Position numbers and translations under genes: made by a program. The notes under the pieces were generated by a model. It did no database searches, was not told the DNA's origin, and saw nothing but the letters and a program-made list of their open reading frames with translations. Source: Tragulus kanchil (taxonomy: Eukaryota; Chordata; Mammalia; Artiodactyla; Tragulidae). Taken from it: a stretch of 64,000 nt of DNA. Positions 11,004-24,037 of the stretch are shown piece after piece; the first letter of the stretch is position 1; every line of letters begins with the position of its first letter. The stretch covers positions 55,523,658 to 55,587,657 of the forward strand of contig JAIOJX010000006.1 of the NCBI GenBank assembly GCA_022376925.1. The letters run 5' to 3'.

Positions 11004-13040
11004 AAGTGTTATTCATCTGAGAAGTTCTCCTCTGCTTGCTCACCTCACTAAGCAAGCCCTTCCTAGTTTCACCCAGGACAGTGTAGGAGTCCCTTGTGTG
11101 CTTTTAAAGTTTCCTCTTTGTTCCACTTCACAGCAGTTATCACATTTGACTATAAGTCTGTTTATCCTTCCCCATCTTGCTAGATAAGACAGTCCTTCAG
11201 GGCAGTCTGTGACTATACTCTTAGTACTTAACCTAAGAGTTGGGTGTTAAATGCATTTTTGAGTGAATGAATGACCAAATGATGATAGGTCCAGTACAAT
11301 GTGTGTGTCTTTAGCATGGTTGTCTAGACTCAGGGGCCGAGAGGATTCTTGTTCAGTGATTTGCTGAGGGACTGCTCTTCTGTAAGGAGGTAAGGGGGAG
11401 CAAGATAGGACGAGAAGGGTTCAGCTAAAGCCTTTCCAGAGCCTGACCCCACAGGGAGCTATGCAATATGAAAGGCACCACCACAGAGCTAGCCGGCCCT
11501 GAGACAAGGAAGCTTCCTTTTAACCCTATACTAGTTTGTTATTGGCTGAAGGGTTTAAGAGGGTATAACTTGCCAGTCATTTGTAAGGTGGCTCACATCA
11601 GCCAAGGAGGATTCCTTCAAGAAGGGTGCAGCTGTGAGCTATGGACAGCCAACACTCACAGCAGCTCAGGGTTGGGTACACCGGCCTGGTAACGGGGATC
11701 TAGGCAAGATTCAGTGGAGTCTACTGCAATGTAATAGAACAGTAGGAAAAGGTGTTACAGAGACACAAGGGGAACACTGACTCATGTGACCTCTGAGGTG
11801 AAAGGAATGATGACAGGGAGAAAGGACCCTCTTCCTCCCCCATGGACCCCCACCCTCCATACTCCATTCCCAGCCAAGATTCTGCATGCTGCCTTGGTGT
11901 GGGTACCAAAGGCAGGTGTGTGCTCCTGAGAGGGAGGCTGGCTTTGCAGCAAGCTGGAGTGGGCTCCACTTGGTTCCCCTTACATAGCCAAATATCTCCA
12001 TGGCTGAATACATGGGGACAACACAGTTTAATGAAAAATATCTACAAAGCTGAAGGAGAACTTAATAAAGTTATCAAGGACAGCAATTTCATTTCTGAAA
12101 AAAGGTGAGGCCAGTCAGGTAGAATGTCCCCTGGGATCACTGTTAATGATCTTCTACCTGTGGAAGCATTATTGTCCAAAATAGCAAGCCAGTTCCCTGA
12201 CGGAAAACCTTGTTCCGTGAATTGGCATTTCCTTGCCTGGAAAATGAGTTTTAAGCCTTTGGAGAATTGAAGTCATCTGTGGTATTTACAATACAGCCTT
12301 ACTGTCCAGTAGCTAAGTGTAGTCTAATTCTGACAGATGGCTCTCAAGGGAAATTTTCTTTCAGATTGTATTATGCTTCCAAGCTGAAATGCTCTAATTA
12401 AGGGGAGTCTATAAACATGGTGGGGAAGGGAAGGGAGGGGAAGATAGGCTGTTTCTTAGGAAGCTGTTTGGCAAAATGGCCATGTTTGCAGTCCTTATCG
12501 TCCTAGCCCCACACATACAGCTACACCGAGAATCTAGGCCGCTGCTCTGCTAAAAGCATGGTAGTGCTGGATCAATGGTCAGCTTTCAGCAAGGAGCCCT
12601 TACTTCACTTCCTGCGAGGGCCTGCCTCTCTAGCCTCATCTCCATCTGGTTTTGGCTTTTGTTATCTGTTGCATTAACTAACTTTGTAACTATGCTGGGA
12701 TACAGACACAGAATGGTTGTGTCAACATGATCCAGGCTGATTTTTTTAAAACCCAATTGATCTATCAGTTTAGTTGTGTTAAACATTGCTAACCATTCTT
12801 TTGCAAATCAAATACTTTGGTTTTAAGGTTCCACTCTATTACCTTTCTACTCTATTACCTTTCTGTTTCTTTTATCCCTTTTTTTTCCTATTGCCTCTCT
12901 TAAATTTTACCAGTTTGAAACCTTGGCAGCTATAGGAAAAGTCTACTTGACTGTCACATATAGAAGGATGAATATTGCATCAATGAGTTGAGTAAAATCT
13001 ACTCTGGGAGTTTTGGAGTGGGTTCTGTTAAGAAGTGAGT
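11004..13040. other. Unique-looking sequence, no gene recognised
   Basis: About 2 kb without recognisable repeat or coding signal. Open stretches are short (100 codons or fewer) and lack conserved motifs. A purine-rich run lies at 12420-12445. Intergenic or intronic DNA is the simplest reading. Confidence 0.5.
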
Positions 13041-13044
13041 TCCA

Positions 13045-13190
13045 GTTCTGTCTCTGTCATTTATTCAACAAATGTTTTGAATACCTACTATGTTCTAGGT
13101 AGCATGCTAAGCACAGAGTACGTATGATCCCTACTTTCTTAAGAGCCTATTGACCTGAGAGATGGGAATGTAGGAAGATGGACAGATAGG
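13045..13190 (+). repeat. Ancient MIR/L2-class repeat fragment
   Basis: ATTCAACAAATGTTTTGAAT followed by ACCTACTATGTTCTAGG matches the widespread 'bases CTACTATGTGCCAGGCA' signature of ancient mammalian repeats. The same signature appears at 48315-48480 and, more diverged, at 42713-42845. Family assignment is uncertain. Confidence 0.5.
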
Positions 13191-13217
13191 AAACAGAAAT
13201 TTTCACAGATAATTATG

Positions 13218-13219
<2 letters not shown>

Positions 13220-13258
<39 letters not shown>
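13220..13258. repeat. (AC)n microsatellite
   Basis: An uninterrupted dinucleotide run of about 19 AC units, then a short CTTACACACACC extension. Long enough to be length-polymorphic. Confidence 0.97.
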
Positions 13259-13260
<2 letters not shown>

Positions 13261-13261
13261 A

Positions 13262-14370
13262 CACACACCACTATTTGTTTATCCATTGCTCATTTGGATC
13301 ATTATTATTGAAGTATTTGGGTTATTTTCAGTTTGAGACTGATACAGATAAATCTCCTATCAACATTCATGTACTTTGCATAGGCATATGCTTTCATTTT
13401 TCCTTCATTATTACCTAGAAGTAGAATAGTTTGGCCATGTGGTAGGTGTGCCTTTTAAAGGAATTGTCATCTTTTCATGTTCTTATCTGTTTAAGTTCTT
13501 TGTTAAAGTGTCTTTTCAAATCTTTTGTCCACTTTTAAACTTGGTTGTTTACTTTCTTATTATTGAGTCATGAGTATTCTTTCTATATTTTGGATGCCAA
13601 TTCATTATCCTAATATATGATGAGAAAATATTTTCACCTAGACTGTGGTTTGTATTTCCATTCTGTTAACATTGTCTCTTGAAAGGAAGAATTTCTTAAT
13701 TTTGCTTAAGTCCGTTTTGTCAGTTTAACCTTTTACAGTGTGTGCATTTAGTGACATATGAAAGAAATCTTTGTCTCATCCAAATTCATGCAGTATGATT
13801 TTATACTGTTTCCTTCTAGAAGCTTTATACTTCTAACTCATCTTTAACTCTTGTGGACTATGAATCTTTTTATTAATTTTAATATGCAATGTGAGATATG
13901 GATTGGAAAGTCAGATTTTTTTGCACACAGTATCCAGTTATTCCAGCACCATTGATGTAAAAACTATGTATAAAGTATGTATAACTACTTTATATGTGCT
14001 TTTGTGCTTTTGAGGAAAATCAATTGATCATTTATACAGGTCTATTTCTGGGCTCTCTTCTTTTCCACTGCTCTATTTATCTGTCTTTACTCCCATAACA
14101 CAGTGTCTTGATTATTGTAGATTTATTTTAAGTCCTAAAATCAGGTAATGTGTGTGTTCCAACTTTGTCCTACTTTTCAAAGTGGTTTTGGTTTTTCTAG
14201 TTTCTTCAGATTTCCATATGAATTTATGATCAGCTATTTACACATGTAAACACACACACTGTTGGAAGTTTGATTAGGGTTGTGTAGATCTGTTTGGAAA
14301 GAATACACATCTTAAAAATTTTAATCTCCCTAGTCATGGTATATATCTCTCCATTTAATATGTTTTTTAA
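13262..14370 (-). mobile_element. Ancient L1M ORF2 fragment
   Basis: Reverse-complement L1, strongly diverged. It keeps the order of the C-terminal ORF2 region: ATCAACATTCATGTACTTTG, TAGAAGTAGAATAGTTTGGC, the TCTTTTGTCCACTTTTAAAC stretch, CAGTTATTCCAGCACCATTG, then GTAGATCTGTTTGG and CATGGTATATATCTC near 14338. The part from 14245 is repeated at 15377. Confidence 0.65.
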
Positions 14371-14762
14371 AATTTATTTCAGCAACATCTGTGGTGCAGA
14401 TATCTGCCGTTCCCTCAGTGTTCATCTTTCTCCTCTCTGGTACTCTGCCCTGTAATCTGTAGCTGGAGTGGGCTTTCTAGACCCCCAAGTCTATTTTTTT
14501 CAATTCAGGCTCCCACTGGGCCCTTTCTTGGTTCCTACCTTGGTGTTGTATCTTTCCAGGTAGTGAGCTGGGGCAGTCATAAGACTACCTTGTTCGTTTC
14601 TTATTTTTCAAGTATCACTTAGCTTCATTGGCTGGTGTCCAGTGTCTTATAAACCACTGTTTCATGTACTTTATCCACATTTTGAGTTGTTTAAAATGTG
14701 AGGGTAAATTCACTGTTTTTCAATCATTGTCAGAAGTTACTAGTTTCCTATGAGACTTAAAG

Positions 14763-15270
14763 TTGTTGTTCATTCGCCAAGTCAAGTCTGAGTCTTTGTG
14801 ACCTCATGGACTGTAGCACGCCAGGTTTCCCTATCCCGCACTATCTCCCAGAGTTTGCCCAGTTCATGTCCATTGAATTGGTGATGCCATCCAACCATCT
14901 CATCCTCTGTTTCCCTCGTCTATGCTTTCACGCTTTCCAAGAATCAGACTTTATTTCTAATGAATCAACTGTTTGTATCAGGTGGCCTAAGTATTGGAGC
15001 TTTAGCTTCAGCATCAGTCCTTCCAGAGTATTCAGTGTTTATTTCCTTTAAGATTGACTGGTTTGATCTCTTTGCTGTCCAAGGGACTCTTAAGCATCTT
15101 CTCCAGCACCACAGTTTGAAAGTATCAATTCTTCAGCACTCTGCCTTCTTTATTGTCTGTCTCTCACATGCATACATGACCACTGGAAAGACCATAACCT
15201 TGCCTGTGTGGACTTTTGTTAGCAAAGTGATGTCTTTGATTTTTAACACACTGTCTAGATTTGTCATAGA
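14763..15270 (-). mobile_element. BovB (RTE) LINE fragment
   Basis: Plus-strand landmarks in the order of reverse-complement BovB: GTCTTTGTGACCTCATGGAC, CCATCCAACCATCTCATCCT, GGTGGCCTAAGTATTGGAGC, TTCAGCATCAGTCCTTCCAG, GATTGACTGGTTTGATCTC, CATACATGACCACTGGAAAG. This is the 3' part of the RTE-type reverse-transcriptase LINE that entered ruminant ancestors by horizontal transfer. The reading frame is broken and no full element is present. It is strong evidence for a ruminant source. Confidence 0.88.
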
Positions 15271-15894
15271 CTTAAAAAATGAAAATAGTCAAAGACGACT
15301 TTTGGTTCCCAGAATGAGTCAGGAAGATGTTGTTATTTACTTTAAAAAAAAATGCATTTTTAACATACTTTGTACCTGTAAACACACACACTGTTGGAAG
15401 TTTGATTAGGGTTGTGTAGATCTGTTTGGAAAGAATACACATCTTAAAAATTTTAATCTCCCTAGTCATGGTATATATCTCTCCATTTAATATGTTTTTT
15501 AAAATTTATTTCAGCAACATCTGTGGTGCAGATATCTGCCGTTCCCTCAGTGTTCATCTTTCTCCTCTCTGGTACTCTGCCCTGTAATCTGTAGCTGGAG
15601 TGGGCTTTCTAGACCCCCAAGTCTATTTTTTTCAATTCAGGCTCCCACTGGGCCCTTTCTTGGTTCCTACCTTGGTGTTGTATCTTTCCAGGTAGTGAGC
15701 TGGGGCAGTCATAAGACTACCTTGTTCGTTTCTTATTTTTCAAGTATCACTTAGCTTCATTGGCTGGTGTCCAGTGTCTTATAAACCACTGTTTCATGTA
15801 CTTTATCCACATTTTGAGTTGTTTAAAATGTGAGGGTAAATTCACTGTTTTTCAATCATTGTCAGAAGTTACTAGTTTCCTATGAGACTTAAAG

Positions 15895-16402
15895 TTGTTG
15901 TTCATTCGCCAAGTCAAGTCTGAGTCTTTGTGACCTCATGGACTGTAGCACGCCAGGTTTCCCTATCCCGCACTATCTCCCAGAGTTTGCCCAGTTCATG
16001 TCCATTGAATTGGTGATGCCATCCAACCATCTCATCCTCTGTTTCCCTCGTCTATGCTTTCACGCTTTCCAAGAATCAGACTTTATTTCTAATGAATCAA
16101 CTGTTTGTATCAGGTGGCCTAAGTATTGGAGCTTTAGCTTCAGCATCAGTCCTTCCAGAGTATTCAGTGTTTATTTCCTTTAAGATTGACTGGTTTGATC
16201 TCTTTGCTGTCCAAGGGACTCTTAAGCATCTTCTCCAGCACCACAGTTTGAAAGTATCAATTCTTCAGCACTCTGCCTTCTTTATTGTCTGTCTCTCACA
16301 TGCATACATGACCACTGGAAAGACCATAACCTTGCCTGTGTGGACTTTTGTTAGCAAAGTGATGTCTTTGATTTTTAACACACTGTCTAGATTTGTCATA
16401 GA
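15895..16402 (-). mobile_element. BovB LINE fragment, second copy in duplicated unit
   Basis: Identical to 14763-15270 at offset 1132. Count once. Confidence 0.88.
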
Positions 16403-16479
16403 CTTAAAAAATGAAAATAGTCAAAGACGACTTTTGGTTCCCAGAATGAGCAGTCTCAAGGAAGATGTTGTTATTTACT

Positions 16480-17870
16480 GAAATAGGAATCAATGGATGA
16501 AGATTAGGGTATTTATTTTTGATGTATATAAGATCATGGGTTCCATTTTTAACATACTGTGTTTGTACCTCTGCTGAAATATTCAAGTAAAAAACCAAAA
16601 TTTAAAAAGCAGTTGTATATACTAGGGTGGAGCTCAGAAGCAGGGTCAGAATTGGAAATACAAATTTATAAATTGTTTACATATACTGTTTATGGTTTTT
16701 GAATCATAGAGGTTGATGAAGTTACTTAATAGAGAGTCTACAGTGAACAAGGCAAAGAACATGGGACCAGTTCCCGAGACCTTAAAGTAACCTGAAATGG
16801 GACAGGCAAAGAGGTAAAAGGAAAACTGCTACTGTACCGTGGAAGTCCCTGGAAGCATGTTTCAGGGAGCTGTGAGTGGCCAGGTGCATCAACAGCTGCA
16901 CTGATGTCAATTAAGAAAGACCTGACCTGAAAAAATTCATTGGATTGTGCAACATGAAAGTCTTTGGTGACTCTTGTTAGGGGAGTCAGCGGCAAGGACA
17001 GAAGCCAGAGTGGAGTAGACTGAAGAGCAAACAAGAGGGAACTGTGTACATGTTGGAGGTTGGGGACATTTAAAAGCTCTGTGCCAATTTGGCTGAAAAG
17101 GGGAGGAGAGGAGTTGGAGTTAGGATTTTGTCAAGATGGGAGGGACCAGACATTTTTACATGCTGACAGGTAATAGCCAGTAAAGCAGGTTGACTTAAAA
17201 ATACAGGGGAAAAAGGACGAGCAATAGAAGGTGCCCCATGGCCAGGAGCCAACCGGAAGGTAAATGTGAGAGGTATCCAGAATGGAATTGGTGGGTCAGC
17301 TTCCATTAGGACACTTCCTCCCGCATTACAGGTGGAAAGGAGAGGCCCACACAAGCAGGAAGCTACATTTAGCTCCATCTGGTGACACGTCTTCTCTAGA
17401 AAGCATGGCATGAGCTGTGTGTTGAGCGTGAGTATGAAGAGCCCCTTCCCTTAGGGAGCCAGTGGTTCCTTGGGATGTACTGGTCTGACTGCTCTTATAG
17501 CAGCCATGGAATATAACTTGTTGACTAAGCCTCAATTTAACTTTGTTCTGTTTTAAACTTTGAAAAGGCATTTTACTTTTCAAAAATAATTTCTTGGCTA
17601 TTTCCTTTATTATCGAGAAAACTTGAGTAAAAACAGAAGGATGGATAATCCTGAGTACAAAGTCACTTTTATTCCCTCTAGACAGGCTCTGTTAACCTTT
17701 GGATATGGCTCTCCTGTATCATCTCTGTCCATGGCTCTTCATGTGCAGCTTTGATAAAGTTCTGACATGATTTCACCAACTTCTTTGCTTTCTTTTGTTT
17801 AAGGGAAACAGAATGTGTTTCAGAAGACTCTCACTGTGGCGGGTGGGGCCCCTGTCCCCTGATAGCTGGT
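16480..17870. other. Unique-looking sequence, no gene recognised
   Basis: No repeat or exon recognised. The minus strand has open stretches of 85-113 codons at 17070-17583 that lack any recognised domain; both recur at +1123 because they lie in a duplicated unit, so repetition is not evidence of conservation. Confidence 0.45.
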
Positions 17871-19172
17871 CAGGGCTTCCCTTGTGGCTCAGACAGTAAA
17901 GAATCCACCTGCATTGTGGGAGGCCTGGGTTCAACCGCTGGGTTGGGAAAATTCCTTGAGAAGGGAAAGGCTACCATCTCCAGTATTCTTGCCTGGAGAA
18001 TCCCATGGCTCATCCATGGGTCGCAAAGAGTCAGATACCACTGAATGATTCAAAAAGCTGCAAGAAGCAAAACAATGAAGAAGTCTTTGGTGACTCTTGT
18101 TAGGGGAGTCAGCGGCAAGGACAGAAGCCAGAGTGGAGTAGACTGAAGAGCAAACAAGAGGGAACTGTGTACATGTTGGAGGTTGGGGACATTTAAAAGC
18201 TCTGTGCCAATTTGGCTGAAAAGGGGAGGAGAGGAGTTGGAGTTAGGATTTTGTCAAGATGGGAGGGACCAGACATTTTTACATGCTGACAGGTAATAGC
18301 CAGTAAAGCAGGTTGACTTAAAAATACAGGGGAAAAAGGACGAGCAATAGAAGGTGCCCCATGGCCAGGAGCCAACCGGAAGGTAAATGTGAGAGGTATC
18401 CAGAATGGAATTGGTGGGTCAGCTTCCATTAGGACACTTCCTCCCGCATTACAGGTGGAAAGGAGAGGCCCACACAAGCAGGAAGCTACATTTAGCTCCA
18501 TCTGGTGACACGTCTTCTCTAGAAAGCATGGCATGAGCTGTGTGTTGAGCGTGAGTATGAAGAGCCCCTTCCCTTAGGGAGCCAGTGGTTCCTTGGGATG
18601 TACTGGTCTGACTGCTCTTATAGCAGCCATGGAATATAACTTGTTGACTAAGCCTCAATTTAACTTTGTTCTGTTTTAAACTTTGAAAAGGCATTTTACT
18701 TTTCAAAAATAATTTCTTGGCTATTTCCTTTATTATCGAGAAAACTTGAGTAAAAACAGAAGGATGGATAATCCTGAGTACAAAGTCACTTTTATTCCCT
18801 CTAGACAGGCTCTGTTAACCTTTGGATATGGCTCTCCTGTATCATCTCTGTCCATGGCTCTTCATGTGCAGCTTTGATAAAGTTCTGACATGATTTCACC
18901 AACTTCTTTGCTTTCTTTTGTTTAAGGGAAACAGAATGTGTTTCAGAAGACTCTCACTGTGGCGGGTGGGGCCCCTGTCCCCTGATAGCTGGTCAGGGCT
19001 TCCCTTGTGGCTCAGACAGTAAAGAATCCACCTGCATTGTGGGAGGCCTGGGTTCAACCGCTGGGTTGGGAAAATTCCTTGGAGAAGGGAAAGGCTACCA
19101 TCTCCAGTATTCTTGCCTAGAGAATCCCATGGCTCATCCATGGGTCGCAAAGAGTCAGATACCACTGAATGA
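16958..19172 (+). repeat. Tandem duplicated unit: 16958-18048 and 18081-19172
   Basis: Offset 1123-1124. Both copies end within a BovA2 SINE. At the left copy's end, CTGAATGA runs into a 32-base filler (18049-18080), whereas the right copy continues into the normal SINE tail CTCACTTCACTTCA. Confidence 0.95.
17875..18048 (+). mobile_element. BovA2/Bov-tA SINE (cut at junction)
   Basis: GGCTTCCCTTGTGGCTCAGA head, GTAAAGAATCCACCTGCATT, CAGTATTCTTGCCTGGAGAA and GGGTCGCAAAGAGTCAGA are diagnostic of the ruminant BovA2 SINE. The 3' end is lost at the junction. Confidence 0.92.
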
Positions 19173-19188
19173 CTCACTTCACTTCAGG
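18998..19188 (+). mobile_element. BovA2/Bov-tA SINE (complete copy)
   Basis: Same element as 17875-18048 but with its proper 3' end, GACTCACTTCACTTCA, at 19171-19187. This is the copy to keep after merging. Confidence 0.92.
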
Positions 19189-19189
19189 G

Positions 19190-22100
19190 CTTCTCTGGCA
19201 GCCAAGCAGCCCTGGACAAACACTTATCCCATGTAAAACCTTCAGAGGAAGCTTTTCTGGCTGCTCCTGTCTTTGGAGGCCAAGGGGTCCCAGTCATTAC
19301 ATCTGAAAGAGAAACTGGCGCTGATCAATTAGCCAATTCTATTTTCAGACTTTCTTATGAAAATATTTGGGTCAAAGCAGAGTGAGTAACACTTGAAGGA
19401 CCAGTGCTGGGGGAATCTCATATGCAGCTTCAGGGATCTTAGGGCCAGCATCTCTACAGCAAAGGATGCTGCTGCCCCAGGGAGTAAGGACATTTGCAGG
19501 TATGTGATACTTCCACGTAAGCCCAGAGGGAAGTGCCTCCCTAGTTATTCACAACAGGATATGTACAGCAGCTTGTTGAGAGGATGGGAAGCTGAACAGA
19601 GGAAACGTTGGAGTTTTGATATATTGAGACAGAGATCAACAGCTCAACGAATAAGGGCATGACTGGATGGTCAAGTCCCAGTGAAGCATTGATCGTTCAG
19701 CAGACATTGCAAGTCAATCTCAATGCTAGACACTGGGGTGTCCACCGAAATGGAAGGCAGAAACCACAAGCTGGTGGAAACCTGTGTCTGTGGCATCAGA
19801 GTAGGAAGCCAGTTCTAAGAAACTCATCTCTAGCTCTGTTTATTCCCTTCTCTCCCTGGTAGAGTGAGGTAGGAGAGGAGAGAGAAAATTTACTGATAAG
19901 GGACTTTTCTTAATACCTGGGTTTTGTATTTTAGAATGAAAAGGCACACTTTCAGCATAGTAGACATCCCCCTAGCCAGTCATGCACTGTTTAATAACTA
20001 TAGTTTGAACATACTCTTACAGAAAAAATAATGGATCCCCACTTCAAAGCCATGCACAGTCTCCAGGAATCCACCTGAGAGTCTTGTATTGGCCTCTTCA
20101 TCAGCCTCATCACCCTCCCCAGTCTCTGTTAATCTGTTTCCAAAGAGAAATGTCACCAGATGGCCCTGCAAATGTCACCTGGCCATCAGCATGGCTTTAC
20201 CCAAAACAGGGAGGCATTAGAGAATCTAATCCATAGTTCATTTCCTCCATTTCAAGTCAGTTTTGGATCCTTTGTCAGCAGCTAATGCTTTCTTAACATA
20301 CTGGGCTGGACAGTAAGGTCTATAATCAGGCTGTTAGTAAAGAATCTTTTTTACATGTGATGGGGGAGGGTCCAGTGACTCATAGATCTAAATGTCTTGT
20401 AAGAACTCCTCTCTTGTTAGCATGTGACACCAGATTTTACTGCCCTCTGCTTCATGAGCTGTGTACTCCCTCAGCATTCTTAATATCTTGAGCTATTTTT
20501 AGCATTTAATCCCTTCCAGATAGAAGAACCATCAAGCCTGCCCCACCCCCCCTTTTTTTTTCCTTTTTTATACAGAAGAAACTCCTGTATTTTCAGATTC
20601 TGGATAGGTGGTGTTTAGGAACTGAGCTGGTCTTTTTGAAAAATGGCCTTTTCTTTTCTGTCTTTTAGATTTCCCATCCAGGCATGGGCATCCAGTCTGG
20701 TCCTAACCCTAGTCTGTGTTTTTCTCAATAGTAGCAATTACAAAGAAGTATCAGATGGCTGATCCTGGAGAAAGAGAGGGAAGCTGAACTCCACAAGCTC
20801 CTGAGGAGATGACATGGCCATGGCCCATGGCTCAGTCGGGTTCAGCCAGACATTAACGCATTGCAAGTCAATCTCAATGCTAGACACTGGGGTGTCCACC
20901 GAAATGGAAGGCAGAAACCACAAGCTGGTGGAAACCTGTGTCTGTGGCATCAGAGTAGGAAGCCAGTTCTAAGAAACTCATCTCTAGCTCTGTTTATTCC
21001 CTTCTCTCCCTGGTAGAGTGAGGTAGGAGAGAGAGAGAAAATTTACTGATAAGGGACTTTTCTTAATACCTGGGTTTTGTATTTTAGAATGAAAAGGCAC
21101 ACTTTCAGCATAGTAGACATCCCCCTAGCCAGTCATGCACTGTTTAATAACTATAGTTTGAACATACTCTTACAGAAAAAATAATGGATCCCCACTTCAA
21201 AGCCATGCACAGTCTCCAGGAATCCACCTGAGAGTCTTGTATTGGCCTCTTCATCAGCCTCATCACCCTCCCCAGTCTCTGTTAATCTGTTTCCAAAGAG
21301 AAATGTCACCAGATGGCCCTGCAAATGTCACCTGGCCATCAGCATGGCTTTACCCAAAACAGGGAGGCATTAGAGAATCTAATCCATAGTTCATTTCCTC
21401 CATTTCAAGTCAGTTTTGGATCCTTTGTCAGCAGCTAATGCTTTCTTAACATACTGGGCTGGACAGTAAGGTCTATAATCAGGCTGTTAGTAAAGAATCT
21501 TTTTTACATGTGATGGGGGAGGGTCCAGTGACTCATAGATCTAAATGTCTTGTAAGAACTCCTCTCTTGTTAGCATGTGACACCAGATTTTACTGCCCTC
21601 TGCTTCATGAGCTGTGTACTCCCTCAGCATTCTTAATATCTTGAGCTATTTTTAGCATTTAATCCCTTCCAGATAGAAGAACCATCAAGCCTGCCCCACC
21701 CCCCCTTTTTTTTTCCTTTTTTATACAGAAGAAACTCCTGTATTTTCAGATTCTGGATAGGTGGTGTTTAGGAACTGAGCTGGTCTTTTTGAAAAATGGC
21801 CTTTTCTTTTTCTGTCTTTTAGATTTCCCATCCAGGCATGGGCATCCAGTCTGGTCCTAACCCTAGTCTGTGTTTTTCTCAATAGTAGCAATTACAAAGA
21901 AGTATCAGATGGCTGATCCTGGAGAAAGAGAGGGAAGCTGAACTCCACAAGCTCCTGAGGAGATGACATGGCCATGGCCCATGGCGGGAGGGCCAGGGCT
22001 CAGCACTCAGGCAGAAGGACCACACGCCCTGACGTGGTTTGAGCTCCCCACAGCTTTGAGGGAAGGTCGCAGAATTCAAAAAAATAAGTTTGGAATAGGA

Positions 22101-22190
22101 AATTTCAAGTGAGTCCCTACTTGCTGTCACCACCACCTACTTTCTTCACAGGCGAGTTAGAAACTTCTCAGAGTTGCTCGGGGCTGGTAA
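19190..22190. other. Unique-looking sequence, no gene recognised
   Basis: No interspersed repeat is obvious except the duplicated unit starting at 19705. A short C-then-T run occurs near 20541-20560 and again near 21700. Short open stretches (up to 93 codons) carry no recognised motif. Confidence 0.45.
19705..21985 (+). repeat. Tandem duplicated unit: 19705-20831 and 20859-21985
   Basis: Offset 1154. Copy differences are run-length changes: GGAGAGGAGAGAG against GGAGAGAGAGAG near 19872/21024, and TTTTCTTTTC against TTTTCTTTTTC. The filler is 20832-20858. The unit is unique-looking DNA, so repeat-driven recombination does not explain it. Confidence 0.95.
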
Positions 22191-22378
22191 AGGGGGAAGT
22201 GGGGAGTCATTGGTAAATAGAGAGTGGCTGGGATAATGCAGAGGTTCTAGGAATGCACAGGGTGATGGTCACACAAGATTGCTTGATGCTGTTGAATTGT
22301 ACAGTTACAACTGGTTAAAGTGGCAAATTTTATGTCACATATGTTTTACCACAACTTGAAAAATATTAAAAATAAAAA
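22190..22378 (+). mobile_element. Ancient L1M 3' end, weak
   Basis: GGTGATGGTCACACAAGATTG, then GTTGAATTGTACAGTTACAA, GGCAAATTTTATGTCACA and an A-rich end resemble the 3' end of old L1M elements. The 57560-58045 region shows a similar layout. Confidence 0.45.
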
Positions 22379-22844
22379 AAACTAAAACCCTCTACCGGGA
22401 TATGGAAAAGACTTGGGGCCAGCAGGGGAGAGCCCAGAGCTGTCCCTTGCTGGGCAAAGGGACAGTAGTATCTTGGAGGACGGCTCCTATTGTTTCAGAA
22501 GCAGCCCAGGCAGTGAGGGCTGGAGACCCCACCAACACTTTTCCTAACACAATTTACCCCTTCTAATTCACTCTCTTCCCCTATTTCTTACTTCCCTCCC
22601 GTTTTCTCTGCAAAGGTCTCTCCTGGGCACTGAGTGCATCCATTGGAAATACAAAACTAGACAAGAATCTTAATTGAAAAAGAATTCTTTCTTGTAAATC
22701 AGCAATGGAGTCAAGGAATAGCTACACTGTGATTGAACCCTTGAGACTGAGTGCCCGCCTGGGGCTGGAGTCCCAGGCAGTTCCCATGGGAGAAGGGACT
22801 TAAGAGAAAGGCACACGTCCTAGAGGCCAGACGCTGGGTTCAGT

Positions 22845-23000
22845 GCATTTATATGCTTCCCCATTAATTTTCACAACAGTGATCTAGATATTATGCCCAT
22901 TTTATAGAAGAGGAAACTTAGGTATAGAAACTTTCTTTAATTTTCCCTCTATAGGTCACACAAATAATGAGAGTTGTAATAAGGTTTAAATGTAAGCCTA
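22845..23000 (+). repeat. MIR SINE fragment
   Basis: ATGCCCATTTTATAGAAGAGGA, then GAAACTTAGGTATAG, GGTCACACAAATAATGAGA match the MIR core (cattttacagatgaggaaac ... ggtcacacagctagt). Ancient and diverged. Confidence 0.6.
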
Positions 23001-24037
23001 TTTAAAGCTCATGTTATGAAACTTATGCTTATTTCATTATACTGGACTTCAGCATATCTGTCCTAGCATAAAAATATGCTTTGAACAATGCCTTCATCAA
23101 CTCTGAAGTGAAAATTTGTTTGTGTCATGATTTGTGTTCAGCACACTTACTGAGAGCCATAGTATTTCTGGTGTTTTCATCATAGATCCCTCCCTCGTAT
23201 GACTTGTTCGTGCCACTGGAGCCCACCCCCCGTGCTCTGCCCCCACTCCACAGAGTAGTTTTTGGTGACTAACTGATACCTCACAGCCTGAGTAAAGGAC
23301 AGGCTGGCCAGGCAGTTGTCCAGAGAACTGATCAGTAAATGCTGCCAAAGCACTGTGAGAGGAAGCTGTTAATCAATATTTCTCTCCAGGATAATATTTC
23401 ATAAAGTTGGAAATAATACTTTAATAAGCCCCTGAGGGAGTGCAGTGACAATTCCCAAATAACTCAGGTTGCAGAGAACGCTCCTTCAACCTGTCTCCTG
23501 AAGACATAGGTCCTGTTACCTGCCAGCTTCAGGCTCGACTGTTCAGATGGTAGAGGTAAGACCAGCATTACCTCTAACCTCCTTTTTGCTCTCCCCATCA
23601 TAATGGTCAGCGTCTCTCCCACTTAACGCTGAACAGGTGTTTAAGCAATACCAGGATAAAGGATAGCCGAAGTCAGCTCCTGCCTACACTGCCCATGTAC
23701 ATTGGTCTGGTCTGCAGGCTACATGCCTGCCTCAACCCACTTCTGCCTCATAGACACATACCTCCTAGATGCATTCCCATGGCCCTGGCCGACTTCCCTT
23801 CATCCTCCTTATTCCTGAGACTTATTGCTAAGGCCTCGCTCTATCTTCCTCATCCTGGTCCTCTCTCCTCTTAGCACTCACTCTCCAGCCCCTCCTTTCA
23901 TAACTGGCTCTGCTGTTGCTGCCACTACTGGCTTTCAACCTGAAAGCATGGTTTTTTGAGAAGATAAGAGGTAGATCAAGAGGGAGAAAAGCAGTATTAT
24001 GTGCATTTTGAAACTAACCCAAAACCAGACAGGCAAA
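23001..24037. other. Unique-looking sequence, no gene recognised
   Basis: About 1 kb of mixed-composition DNA with a C-rich stretch at 23800-23900. No conserved exon or repeat is recognised. Confidence 0.4.

Larger units (their letters stand above)
14245..16479 (+). repeat. Tandem duplicated unit: 14245-15341 and 15377-16479
   Basis: Offset is 1132, rising to 1138 at the end because of a small difference (GAGTCAGG against GAGCAGTCTCAAGG). It duplicates L1 and the whole BovB fragment. A 35-base filler (15342-15376) contains an A run and CATTTTTAACATACTTTG, echoing 16541-16560. Confidence 0.95.

Noticed and set aside
13220..13258. AC run as a CRISPR-like or regulatory array
   Set aside because: A simple dinucleotide microsatellite without spacers.
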